A stretch of DNA of 64,000 nucleotides from Archangium lansingense (GCF_026626635.1 NZ_JAPNKA010000001.1:3906001-3970000), one strand, 5' to 3'. Positions 18,339-27,044 are shown, counted from the first letter of the stretch. The notes: generated by a model from the sequence alone, not told the origin. Numbers and translations are program-made.

Positions 18339-20042
18339 TCAGTAGCGCCAGACCTCCAGCGAGGACGCCAGGTCATTCCACTGGGTGCCCAGGTTGTCGA
18401 TGCTCTGCGTGACGTACAGCCCCGAGCCGCCCCAGTTGTCGTGCTGCCAGAGGTTCGCCCGGTAGTTGCCAATGATGCGCACGGAGGACGCGCGGTCGTT
18501 GAAGCCACGGCTGCCCAGCTCGTAGGTGGGACCCGTGAGCTGGATGACGTCTCCCTGATACCCCGCGTGCTCGTACAGGTACACGCCGGCCTGGGCGCCG
18601 TAGCCCCACACCGCGTAGGCATAGTCCCCCTGCCAGCGCATGTAGTGCGCACCCCAATAGGTGTAGGCCCAGTTGTTGAACCCACCGGGCGTGCGCTTGA
18701 CCAGGACGGTCCAGGACTGGAACGGGAAGCGTGCGCGCACGCGGGAGGCCAGCTGCGCCGCCCGGTTCTCCGCGGAACCACTCAGGCTCCCGAGCTGGCT
18801 GTCGACGTAGCTCGCCAGGTAGCTCTCGCTGACCGCGCTGTCGTTCGACAGCGTGTTGAACGCCACGTGGCTATAGCCATCCACCCAATCCGACTTCTGG
18901 TACAGCCCGTAGTGCGACGCGGAGTAGCCCCAGTTGTCGCCTCCCTGGGTGCCCGACACGATGACATGCCAGTACATGCCCGGCAGCTTGTGCTCCAGGA
19001 ACGTCCTCGCCTCGATGACCCGATCTCTCGCCTTGTCATCACCATCGGCGTGCCAGCCATAGGAGATGTTGTTGAAGGCAGTGGCGAAGTCCGCGCCGAT
19101 GGCGGCTGCGCTCGTGGCCAGACGGAAGTTGTGCGCGATGATGGCGTCGATCAATCCCGCGCCCGGAAAGTCCATCATCATCACTCCCGTGCGCTGCACG
19201 TTGGCGCCCATCAGGTAGTGCAGGGCCTGCTCGTTGACGTCGTCCGCGATACCGGCGGGCGTTCCCCCGGCGCCCGAGGCGCTCAGGAAGTTGAGGTACA
19301 GCGCGTTGAGGTCCCCCGTGTTGGTCGCCACGAGGTGGTTGCGCGCCAGGTTCCACTTGGTCGAGGTGTTGGTCTCCTCCCACGCGTCCTGCAGGCGGAT
19401 GCTGCCCCAGCTGATACCGTGGTCGCCGCCATCGAAGTCGTCGAGGATGACGATCTTGCCGCGCACCTCGCTCAGCGTCGGCACGTGCGTGCCCCGCCAG
19501 ATGTAGGGATTGTAGGCGGCCTGGTTGCGATACCACTCGAACGTCGCGGCGAAGGAGCGCGTCGTGTTCTCCTCGGTGTGCTCCTTCTTGACGCGCATCA
19601 GCACGGTCTCGGTGGGGTTGTCCTTGAGGAACTGCACCGTGGTGCTCAGCACGTCATCGAAGTTGGTCATCAGGTAGTACGCACCATGATGGATGGTGAA
19701 GCGATCTCCGATGTGGCGGGCACGGATGTCCACGGCGCGCACGCCCGCGTCGAGCTGCGGGCGCAGATTCATGCCCTGGGTGAGAATCCACGCGCGCTCG
19801 AAGACGGTCACATACCATTCCGTCTCATCGGCCATGGTGTCATGCGTGCCTGGCAGCGAGAGCGCCGACACCCGGGTGCTGTCCGGCACCCAGCGCATCC
19901 AGTTGGGATGCTGCGTGGGAATGCTCGTCGCATCATTGAAATACCGACCATGTGCCGCGGCGAAGGGGGCTGGCAGGAGCAGGGCCAGGAGGAGGGCCAG
20001 CGCGCCGCGCTGAATCCGGGAAGGGCTATGCAGCGGAATCAT
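18339..20042 (-). CDS. Secreted phosphatidylinositol-specific phospholipase C-like protein with beta/gamma-crystallin tail
   Basis: The 567-aa protein starts at ATG 20042 with TGGAG 5-6 nt upstream and opens with a signal peptide (GALALLLALLLPAPFAAA). The catalytic domain (about 45-350) shows the PI-PLC X signatures: SLPGTHDTM with the general-acid/base His, GVRAVDIRAR, and IHHGAYYL with the second His. The last ~90 residues form a beta/gamma-crystallin domain with two Greek-key motifs, each with the Ca-binding signature (NDRASS and NDLASS). The protein should be exported and cleave phosphoinositide-type or GPI-type lipids of prey or environment, stabilised by Ca2+ through the crystallin unit. 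Its 5' leader can fold so that the ribosome site is paired (20046-20100). It is transcribed toward the NRPS, but a 124-bp gap and unrelated function argue against one operon. Confidence 0.92.
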   Translation of the reverse strand: MIPLHSPSRIQRGALALLLALLLPAPFAAAHGRYFNDATSIPTQHPNWMRWVPDSTRVSALSLPGTHDTMADETEWYVTVFERAWILTQGMNLRPQLDAGVRAVDIRARHIGDRFTIHHGAYYLMTNFDDVLSTTVQFLKDNPTETVLMRVKKEHTEENTTRSFAATFEWYRNQAAYNPYIWRGTHVPTLSEVRGKIVILDDFDGGDHGISWGSIRLQDAWEETNTSTKWNLARNHLVATNTGDLNALYLNFLSASGAGGTPAGIADDVNEQALHYLMGANVQRTGVMMMDFPGAGLIDAIIAHNFRLATSAAAIGADFATAFNNISYGWHADGDDKARDRVIEARTFLEHKLPGMYWHVIVSGTQGGDNWGYSASHYGLYQKSDWVDGYSHVAFNTLSNDSAVSESYLASYVDSQLGSLSGSAENRAAQLASRVRARFPFQSWTVLVKRTPGGFNNWAYTYWGAHYMRWQGDYAYAVWGYGAQAGVYLYEHAGYQGDVIQLTGPTYELGSRGFNDRASSVRIIGNYRANLWQHDNWGGSGLYVTQSIDNLGTQWNDLASSLEVWRY

Positions 20043-20045
20043 GCG

Positions 20046-20100
20046 TTCTCCAGGGTGAGGGGTCCCGTGCCGTGACGTAGCACGGGCTCATCCTGGAGAA
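20046..20100 (-). promoter_or_regulatory. Two-tier hairpin covering the ribosome-binding site of the PI-PLC gene
   Basis: The arms 20046-20054 (TTCTCCAGG) and 20092-20100 (CCTGGAGAA) are perfectly complementary over 9 bp. Inside them, 20064-20070 (CCCGTGC) pairs with 20080-20086 (GCACGGG). In the minus-strand mRNA the 3' outer arm contains the GGAG ribosome site of the gene starting at 20042, so the folded form would block translation. The sequence shows the pairing; the regulatory effect is inferred, and it could equally be a protein operator. Confidence 0.5.
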
Positions 20101-20121
20101 ACAAGTAAATCTTGAAAATCC

Positions 20122-20797
20122 TTAGCGCCACCCGGCGAGGACGAGCTTGCCCATCATCTTCCCAGACTCGACCTTCGCGTGTGCCGCGCGGAGGTTGGCG
20201 GCGTTGATGGGGGAGAGCTTCTCCGTGAGCGTCGTCTTCAGCCGGCCGGCGTCGATCCACTCCGCCACCTGCTTCAGGGCGCGGTGCTGCTCCTCCATGT
20301 CCGGCGTCTGGAAGCGGGAGCGGGTGAACATGAGCTCCCACGAGAAGCTCACGCTCTTGCCCATCAGCCGCCCCAGGTCGAGGGGCTGGCTCGCCTCGAC
20401 GATGGAGACCATGCGTCCGAAGGGCTTGATGACATCACCCATGACGGTCCAGTAGCCCGTGGTGTCGACGGTGTTGAAGAGGTAGTCGACCTCGGGGATG
20501 TCCAGACCCTTGAGCTGCTGGGGGATGTCCTCGCGGTGGCTGATGACGTGGTCGGCGCCCATGTCGCGGCACCACTGCTGGGACTCCGGGCGGGAGGCGG
20601 TGGCGATGACGCGCAACCCCGCGAGCCTGGCAAGCTGGATGGCAATGGAGCCCACCCCGCCCGCGCCATTGATGATGAGGAGTGTGCGGCCCGAGTGCTT
20701 CCCGCCCGGGTCGATGGCACAGCGGTCGAACAGGGCCTCGTAGGCGGTGAGGGCGGTGAGGGGCAGGGCGGCCGCCTGCGCGTCATCGAGCGACTTC
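20122..20797 (-). pseudogene. 5'-truncated copy of quinone oxidoreductase/alcohol dehydrogenase gene
   Basis: From 20124 to 20797 the sequence matches 27122-27795 with only about ten differences, so it is a recent duplicate of the last ~225 codons of the intact gene at 27120-28136. It keeps the nucleotide-binding loop (INGAGGVGSIAIQLAR) but lacks the N-terminal catalytic domain. The identity breaks off at CGACTTCG (20797), exactly where a TIR-domain remnant on the other strand begins. The frame stays open upstream as far as 21027, but those codons are the antisense of the TIR remnant and not real. At the other end the stop has changed from TGA to TAA because the breakpoint falls inside the stop codon. 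A working enzyme is not expected. Confidence 0.85.
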
Positions 20798-21043
20798 GCT
20801 GACTTCCTTGCCTCTGATTTCATTGTGGGCAACGAGTTACCGCCGCTGCTCGAGGCAGCCAAACATGAGGAAGCAACAATCCTCTGGGTGCCCGTACGCA
20901 CCAGTGACGTCCTCTCGACGGAGATCAGCCGATACCATGCCGTTCTCGACCCCCAAAAGCCGTTGGTCAAGTGGGGGAAGAGCAAGATCGATGATGCTCT
21001 CCACCGCATTAGCCAGTGCATTTTCAACGCCTTCGAGAGATGA
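20792..21043 (+). pseudogene. C-terminal remnant of a TIR-domain protein
   Basis: This plus-strand frame (DFADFLASDFIVGNELPPLL onward, ending in FNAFER-stop) aligns with the C-terminal TIR segment of the protein at 25447-26979. There, YLASDMIDQQELTPLLKAAE is followed by EEAAIFWLPV; here the matching pieces are LEAAKHEEATILWVPV and HAVLDPQKPL. It retains the TIR glutamate (GNE-L), but everything upstream has been replaced by the truncated oxidoreductase copy. It shows that a second TIR gene, related to the phosphorylase-TIR fusion, once stood here in the opposite orientation. No start codon or ribosome site remains, so it is a relic. Confidence 0.75.
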
Positions 21044-21116
21044 AGCTCGGAACGAAGCTCCTGATAACCAGCCCGGGAGCCGGGAAGTGCGATTCCTGAG
21101 TCATACTGGTACGCGT

Positions 21117-21595
21117 TTACGCGCCTGGCTTGTTGAGGGACGAGGGTAACCGTTCACCGCGTCGGGTGGACAGGGGGCGCAGTTGAGGCAGAGATGGCCC
21201 GGGTTGCGCGCGCAGCGAAGCCTCACAAGAGGCCGTCAAGAACTCCAGCACGTTGCGCCGCTGCTTGAGCATGGCCACCCCGGTCAGCATGCGTGCGACG
21301 AAGAGGGCGCCCTCCGGACTGTGTGTCCCCCTACTGCCTTTGCGCCAGAGGATAGCGGGGCGTAGCGCATACTCGGCAGCGTTGGTGGTCGGATCCAGGC
21401 GCCTTTCACGTCCACGAAGGTGAAGAGGGCTGCCTTCAACGTGAGAGTCTCTCGTGCTATGCCGACCATCTTCCGGCTTGCGCACTGTGCGGCCTCTTTC
21501 AACAGGCAAACCACCTCGGACTTCACCCCAGGCATGCGCCGCTTGCCACATTCAGTGGAGGCGCAGACCTTGGTCCCGTCAACGGCCCTCCTTGT
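21117..21595 (-). pseudogene. Degenerate IS66-type transposase C-terminus
   Basis: Two overlapping minus-strand frames together give an IS66-like transposase end. The part at 21404-21117 reads DPTTNAAEYALRPAILWRKG, then RRNVLEFLTASCEASL; the conserved IS66 pattern is PTNNAAERALRP..WRK. The part at 21595-21400 is in another frame (AVDGTKVCAS..., LKEAAQCASRKMVGIARE). A frameshift near 21400 and the missing N-terminus show decay. No terminal repeats were recognised. It marks the TIR island as a mobile-element landing zone. Confidence 0.65.
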
Positions 21596-21785
21596 CCCCT
21601 ATGTTCCGGCCCTCACCGTCAACCGGCCTCCCATCTTTCCTATGCTCTCTTTCGCATGTCTCACTTGAGCGTTGCGCGCGTTCGGGGTCGAACATTCGCT
21701 GTGGCTTCCTCCAGGGCAGGTCCCCGAGGGATCACGTAAGCGAGTATCCCAGGTAGAGGCCGGAGATGCTTCCTGCGGAGTTGAT

Positions 21786-24146
21786 TTATAGCTCCCGCGA
21801 AAGGTTTTTCAGTCGTTGCTCGCGAGAGCGACACGGCATCGTCTCCACCAGTCGAGAAGCTTCCTGGAAGAACTCCCGTGCGAGCTCCTTGTCGCTCTCC
21901 AGGAGAGCCAGTCGAGCTTCCTCCATGAGGAGATCCGGGATTTTGAGCCTGTAGTCCAAATCGTCCAGCGTGGCCCTCAGCTCGCGGAGCTGCTCCTTGC
22001 CCCGTGCTGGGTCCTGCTGAAGCGTCACGTGTGCCTCCAGCAGTCGTGCATCGCTGTGGATGAGCTTCAGATTCAAACACGATGATAGCATGAGAACCTT
22101 CTTGAGATCCTCCTGAACGTGGCTCGAACCCAGTTCGGCATAACAGGTCGCACGCATCAGCAACGTTTGCAGCTCTAGCGGCCTCGAGGATATTTCTTTC
22201 GAAAGTACCAAGGCTTCCTCAAGGAGTGCGAGCGCTTCCGACGGCTTCCCGCTATCGAGCAGAATCCTCGTGATCAGCAGATTCTTGACGACGTCCTCTT
22301 CAGGGCGGAGTTCTCCCATCTGCTCGATGATTCGAGCCATCCTTCTCGTGGATTGCTCAACCTCGCCAAGGTCGAGTAGCAGCTCACAGAAGAACAGGCC
22401 ATCGAGTTCCTGAAGAAGAGGCGCCTCCGGCTCGTCACGAGTATTCAGTTCCTCGGCGGAGAGGAACATGCTCAGTGCCGATTCGAGAAGTCCCCGGCGA
22501 TGTAGTACGCGCGCGAGCTGGCTCTTGCTCTTGACGAGGAGATAGGCGTCTTTCGCCTGCTCGGCGAGCTGATGCTTCAGGAGGGCCACACCGTGGGCAT
22601 TCGCTAGATCACCTGATTGCACCAGGAATTCAATGAGCACGGAGAGCGCGGCAGCCGCCTCAATCGCTCCTTTCTCTCGTTCCAGCCGGAAGCGTATCCA
22701 GGCGGTTCGAATTGCATCGTCCGTCCAACCGATGCTCCAGAACCGGCTCATAGCTTGCTCCAGCGCCGAGCGAATGAGCGTCAGTGGTTCCTGCTCGCTT
22801 GGTCGGCAATCATTCCGCAGATAGCCGTACAGCGCTATCGCATCACTAGTTTCGTTTCCCAGGATCCTAGTGCTGTAGTCCTGATGTCCTCTCCGGAGTC
22901 GCTCCCAGAATACATCGCGGAAAGATGCCTCGGCCCGACCGCCCAGGTATCCAGAGTGGAATGCTTGGTACAACGGCAGTAACTCGCCGGTCTTATCGGG
23001 CCGACGGGCCGTCTTCCTCCTGAAGAACTCGAAGAGATACTCATGGAGAACACGGTACTTTTCCGGCGCTTCGGCTCGAAGCTGTTCCCTGAAATAGTCA
23101 CGGACGATTGGATGGAGCAGGAATCGCTCATCCTCTGTTTCTGTTAGGAGCGAATGGCTCCGCAGACGAGAAATGCCTTCATCAATGTCTGTGGTGCGCA
23201 GATGTTTCAGGCCATGGAAACGCCAATCGAAAGTTGGCTGTTCCAGGAGCTGATGTAGCAGTTCTCGCCGAACGGTGCTGCCGAGCACCGCCATAAACCT
23301 CAGGAGCGCGCTTTCTGGACCCGCTTCGAAGGATTGATCATGCGCCTGCAACAGTGAGCCGAGCACCGCCCAGGATGACGATGAGTCGCTGGTGTAGCGA
23401 AGTGCCCAAGGAGATGACATATCACCGAGCATAGTGGTCAGACGGCTCTTCCCTCTCCTGAACTTGCCCACGAGCCCTCCCACCAGCTTCAACGAGAAGG
23501 CGTGACCTCGGACTGCAAGCGCCGTATCGAGCAACTCGGACTCATTGGCCTGGACTCCTTCGTCCTTGAGCATGGAAGCGCCCGCTTCCGCGCTCAAGTT
23601 GCCGAGTGCGAAGGATTTCACCCAAGATGACTTGTTGGTTCGAACGGGAATGCGGGTCGTGATGAGGCACTGGCCGCTATGGCCTTCGCTCAAACTCGAC
23701 ACTAGCAGCTTGAGCGTTGGATCGAGGAATTCTCCAGTCTCTGGTTGCTGGAGCAGCTCCGCTCCATCGAGAACCAACAGAATCCTTTGCTGCTTCAGGC
23801 GCTCGGCGATGCGGAGGGTACGATCCCATCCCGATTCATGTGCCCGTGGTTCCTCCCCGAGATAGCGGAGCAACTCCGACGCAAACGAGTCCGCGGAAAC
23901 CCGTCCCGTCTCATGACCTGGCTCGCTCTGGAACGACCACGCGAAGGAGCATCGCCATGAGCGCAGAAGCTCCAGAGCGAGGCGTGTCTTACCCGAGCCC
24001 GCCGAGCCTTGAATGACGACAATGGAAGTCCGGGGCTGCGCACATAGTTCGCGCAGTCGCACGAGCTCCCGCTGACGGCCAACCAGTGGCCCATCCGGCC
24101 TAGCGATGTCATGGAACTTGGAATGGAATGGAGCGGTGTTGCTCAT
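21786..24146 (-). CDS. NB-ARC-like STAND ATPase with TPR-type C-terminus
   Basis: The start ATG 24146 overlaps the TGA of the TIR gene (ATGA 24143-24146), giving 786 aa. Residues 21-30 (LVGRQRELVR) are the typical STAND entry. Walker A is GSAGSGKT (47-54), Walker B is RILLVLDGAE (121-130) and the sensor is LITTR (161-165). A winged-helix segment follows (FLLHPIVRDYFREQL). The C-terminal ~400 residues are helical pairs of TPR type (for example LLEEALVLSKE, LARVLHRRGLLESALSMF), the usual ligand-sensing part. Such proteins are bacterial NLR-like sensors that oligomerise on a trigger and activate an effector. Here the effector TIR domain is a separate upstream gene instead of being fused. An anti-phage role is inferred from architecture and island context; the trigger is unknown. 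Confidence 0.88.
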   Translation of the reverse strand: MSNTAPFHSKFHDIARPDGPLVGRQRELVRLRELCAQPRTSIVVIQGSAGSGKTRLALELLRSWRCSFAWSFQSEPGHETGRVSADSFASELLRYLGEEPRAHESGWDRTLRIAERLKQQRILLVLDGAELLQQPETGEFLDPTLKLLVSSLSEGHSGQCLITTRIPVRTNKSSWVKSFALGNLSAEAGASMLKDEGVQANESELLDTALAVRGHAFSLKLVGGLVGKFRRGKSRLTTMLGDMSSPWALRYTSDSSSSWAVLGSLLQAHDQSFEAGPESALLRFMAVLGSTVRRELLHQLLEQPTFDWRFHGLKHLRTTDIDEGISRLRSHSLLTETEDERFLLHPIVRDYFREQLRAEAPEKYRVLHEYLFEFFRRKTARRPDKTGELLPLYQAFHSGYLGGRAEASFRDVFWERLRRGHQDYSTRILGNETSDAIALYGYLRNDCRPSEQEPLTLIRSALEQAMSRFWSIGWTDDAIRTAWIRFRLEREKGAIEAAAALSVLIEFLVQSGDLANAHGVALLKHQLAEQAKDAYLLVKSKSQLARVLHRRGLLESALSMFLSAEELNTRDEPEAPLLQELDGLFFCELLLDLGEVEQSTRRMARIIEQMGELRPEEDVVKNLLITRILLDSGKPSEALALLEEALVLSKEISSRPLELQTLLMRATCYAELGSSHVQEDLKKVLMLSSCLNLKLIHSDARLLEAHVTLQQDPARGKEQLRELRATLDDLDYRLKIPDLLMEEARLALLESDKELAREFFQEASRLVETMPCRSREQRLKNLSREL

Positions 24147-24646
24147 GCCTGCCCCTGCCTTGCCGCCTCGGCCATTGCCTTCAGTTCTTCGGCCACTCCC
24201 GAGAAGAATCTGGGATGACGAAAGTCCCTCCCGTTCCTGGGAAGCTGCTGACAATTCTCAAGGAGTGGGTCCATCTGCCAGTCGCAGGGCTCCAGGATGA
24301 TTGGGATGATCTTGAACCGAGGCGGCGGGGCGACGTCCCGAAGCTTCTCCGAGAGCAGGTTCCAGAGCAGGTCGTTGAACAGGCGCGGTGTCGCGAGGAG
24401 CAGGATGCGATCGGTCACGGACAGCATCTCCGTCATCCACGAGCATCTGTTCTCAGGGGGGCTCGGGTGTGCTGTGTAGCGGTGGAGCGTCAGCAGGCCC
24501 TTAGTCACAAGGGGAGCGAGCTGGGTGACCAGCTTGCCCGCGTGCTTGTTGTCCTCACTCGTATAGAGCAGGACGCAATGTAGCGGCCGCTGCTGCACTA
24601 TACCCCTCTTCTCCGGGCCGCGCTGGGCACAGGCGGGGAGCTTCAT
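24143..24646 (-). CDS. Stand-alone TIR-like effector paired with STAND ATPase
   Basis: This ~167-aa frame reads from ATG 24646. GTG 24649 just upstream, or GTG 24598 with GAAGAGGGG 4-5 nt before it, are alternative starts; the last removes an unstructured head. The body has a TIR-like layout: strand A and box 1 as CVLLYTSEDNKHAGKLV, a middle strand ILLLATPRLFND, a helix with a candidate catalytic Glu in LWNLLSEKL, and then IIPIILEPCDWQMDP, which strongly resembles the VIPVILRPxDW strand of TIR domains in bacterial STAND proteins. TIR domains of this kind degrade NAD+ or make cyclic ADP-ribose signals. It overlaps the ATPase gene by 4 nt, so the two are made together. The TIR assignment is by pattern and needs a profile search. 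Confidence 0.72.
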   Translation of the reverse strand: MKLPACAQRGPEKRGIVQQRPLHCVLLYTSEDNKHAGKLVTQLAPLVTKGLLTLHRYTAHPSPPENRCSWMTEMLSVTDRILLLATPRLFNDLLWNLLSEKLRDVAPPPRFKIIPIILEPCDWQMDPLLENCQQLPRNGRDFRHPRFFSGVAEELKAMAEAARQGQA

Positions 24647-24807
24647 CACTGTGCGACTGCCAGATCAATCCTCCGCACAGGATAGACCTCGGGGAGTGTT
24701 TAGAGTCGTGAGGAGTGTTCGGGCTAGAGAGCAGGCAACCAGGGGAGCGCCTGCTCTCAGGGCGATTCTCTCCTCTGAAGAAAGGTAGGAGGAGTAGGGA
24801 GGAAGGC

Positions 24808-25400
24808 TCACTCCGATTGTTGGGCGGCGGGCTTCGGCTTGTGTGTGGCGGGAAGGCGGGATTCAGGAATGCGGCTCGCGTTGTCGGGCACGGGGCCGCT
24901 CTCGGAGGCGCGCGGGGCGGAGAGGATGGCGGCCACCGGTACCAGATTCATCAGAGTCTGCTCCTCGGCGAGCGCCTCGCGCGCGGGGCTGACTGGGGGT
25001 GCAGGGTCATGGCTCGCTTCAGCCAGTGGAGCTGGTCCTTGAGCTAGCCTTGCCGTCCGTGCAGCCCCGCCACCCGGAGCATTACCTCCGAGTAGTCCGG
25101 GTGCAGCGCCCTGCTCGCGGTCGCCGTCTCCAGCGAGGGCCAGAGCGCCTCAGGGTCGGGCACCTCGTCCAACTGCGCGCGCCGCAACTCGCCCACCTGG
25201 GCGCGCTGCCATACATCCTCGAAGTGCCGCACGTTCTTCTGGAGCGACTCGCTGAAACGCAGCGCGGCGGGGCACGGCACCTGCTCGCACGCGGCGAGGT
25301 AGCCGCTCAAGAAGGCCAGGGGCCCTTGTGGCGGGGTATTCGCACAGCTTCTTGGGCCCGAGTCTCTTCTCCACCGCCCGGGCCATGCGTGCGCTACCTT
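24808..25400 (-). pseudogene. Decayed gene with helical, TPR-like content
   Basis: Protein-like segments lie on the minus strand in different frames. An N-terminal piece (MARAVEKRLGPKKLCEYP, about 25390-25335) leads after a frameshift to QGPLAFLSGYLAACEQVPC and SLQKNVRHFEDVWQRAQVGE. That frame hits a TAG at 25044 but reads on as LKDQLHWLKRAMTLHP. A third frame ends in AREALAEEQTLMNLVPVAA and a Pro/Ala tail, stopping at 24808. The broken frames and internal stop point to a pseudogene. I do not recognise the family. Apart from this, the stretch between the TIR gene and the phosphorylase-TIR gene contains nothing I can support. Confidence 0.45.
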
Positions 25401-25446
25401 CTGTCCCGTAGCACCCCGAGCCGTGGGGAAGGGCCTTTTGGGGCCC

Positions 25447-26979
25447 TCAGTCCTTGAGCCTGTCCATGATCTTCTGAATGATCTCGCTCAATGCCTTATC
25501 GCCCTCTGAACCCCGGCGGGTGCTGAGCGGTCTCAAGGGGTCCAGCAGGGGCTGATAATTGATCAATTCCGTATACTGATAGACGGTGTGTTTGACAGGG
25601 AGCCAGAAGATGGCGGCCTCCTCCTTCTCTGCTGCTTTGAGGAGCGGGGTCAGTTCTTGCTGGTCGATCATATCCGACGCCAGGTAGTCGGGGGTCACCA
25701 GGAGGACGGCGATCCGGGCCCGAGCGAGTGCCTTCTCGAGCTCCGCACGCCGATTGGCTCCAGGCTGGATGCGCTTGTCACTCCAGACATCCATGGCCCC
25801 ATTGCGCACCAAGGGCTTGAGGTTTGTCTCCAGCCGCGCCAGCCACTTACTATCTTTCGGGCAATAGCTGATGAAGACCTGGTCGCGCTTGACCCGGTGA
25901 TACAGTGGCACCGGCTGCGCTGTCTCTGAGGGATGCTTCCCCTCTGGCAGGTTCTCCCGCAGGAAGCCGAGCAGGCACTCTGCGGAAGCCCGTGCCGCGA
26001 ACGCCTTGAAGTGGTCGCTCTTGGAGGAGTCCGCGAAATCCATGACCCCCTTCATCACGAGCATGTAGGGGACTTGGTGCAGGTGCGCCACGGCGCCGAT
26101 GGCGGATGCCTCCATCTCCAGGCCCAGCAAGGTGCGCATCGTGCCGGAGAGCTTCTCGAAGATGTGTGGATCCTTCACCACCTTGCTGCCCGTGGCGATG
26201 GGCGCCACGTGCACCTGGAAGCCGCTCGTCATGGGGAGGTGGTCGGGGTAGCGGTACAGCTGGGCTTTGATGTGCCGACGACCTTCCTCAGTGAGGCTCA
26301 GCAGACCTTCCTGCAGCCAGCCCTTCTTCCAGAGAAACTCCAACACCCGCGTCCAGGAGGGCGCTCGGACCTTTCGGTCCGGATGGCTCTCGGGCTGCTC
26401 CCCCTTCACGAGCCGCTCGAGTACCCAGTCCATCTGCTCCTCATAGGGGATGGGGCGCTCGGTCAGCCAGGGACTGTCGGCCGGCGGCTGGAACGACTCG
26501 GCTCGCTGCTTCCACCTCGGGTGAAGGTTATAGGTGAGCATGTCACCGAGTACCCGTTCAACCTTTTGACCCGAGGCATCGAGTTCGACCACGAGCTTGC
26601 CCGTGTCGTAGGTCCACAGCCGATCCGCGATGATGACGTCTCCCAGCTCGACCTCGCCCTTGCGGCCGGCGCACACCCCTGACATGGCAACGCAGCGAGG
26701 CCTGTAGATCTGAACGAGCGGGGCCGTGACATTGACCGTGGCCACGCCGCCCATCTCAAGCGTGCGAGTCACCGCGACGCGCAGCCTGCCCCCCCCCGCC
26801 GTCTGGAAGTCGCGAAACGCCACATCCAACTGGGTGGGTCCTGGCCGCACTTCCCAGGCACTTCCAGGCACAGCGCCGGCGTCGACCTGGAGCACCGCGT
26901 CGTACTCGACCTTGACGGCGGTGACGATGAGAGCGTCGACCTGTTCCGCAGGCAGGGGGCTCTCCGGGCGGTGGTTCAT
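25447..26979 (-). CDS. Nucleoside phosphorylase-like + TIR fusion protein (putative defence protein)
   Basis: ATG 26979 is chosen because AAGGAG lies 8 nt upstream and the domain begins at once; the frame is open further up but looks non-coding. The 510-aa protein has an N-terminal purine/MTA-nucleosidase-like domain: LIVTAVKVEYDAVL (17-30), GVCAGRKGEVELGD (101-114), LGLEMEASAIG (285-295), and GVMDFADSSKSD (311-322) with the catalytic-type Asp314. Residues ~150-250 form an insert with a winged-helix look (TRVLEFLWKKGWLQEGLLSL). A TIR domain occupies 363-510: DQVFISYCPKDSKWLARL, then LVTPDYLASDMIDQQE with the candidate NADase Glu442. Phosphorylase-like domains are known sensors in NLR-type proteins and TIR domains cleave NAD+, so a one-protein immune switch is inferred. 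A TIR remnant of a relative sits at 20792-21043. Confidence 0.88.
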   Translation of the reverse strand: MNHRPESPLPAEQVDALIVTAVKVEYDAVLQVDAGAVPGSAWEVRPGPTQLDVAFRDFQTAGGGRLRVAVTRTLEMGGVATVNVTAPLVQIYRPRCVAMSGVCAGRKGEVELGDVIIADRLWTYDTGKLVVELDASGQKVERVLGDMLTYNLHPRWKQRAESFQPPADSPWLTERPIPYEEQMDWVLERLVKGEQPESHPDRKVRAPSWTRVLEFLWKKGWLQEGLLSLTEEGRRHIKAQLYRYPDHLPMTSGFQVHVAPIATGSKVVKDPHIFEKLSGTMRTLLGLEMEASAIGAVAHLHQVPYMLVMKGVMDFADSSKSDHFKAFAARASAECLLGFLRENLPEGKHPSETAQPVPLYHRVKRDQVFISYCPKDSKWLARLETNLKPLVRNGAMDVWSDKRIQPGANRRAELEKALARARIAVLLVTPDYLASDMIDQQELTPLLKAAEKEEAAIFWLPVKHTVYQYTELINYQPLLDPLRPLSTRRGSEGDKALSEIIQKIMDRLKD

Positions 26980-27044
26980 GCGTTGGCTCCTTGTGCGCGC
27001 AAGGTGGGCCAGCATAGCCTCCGGGCAGAAGAGGTGTCCCAAAG

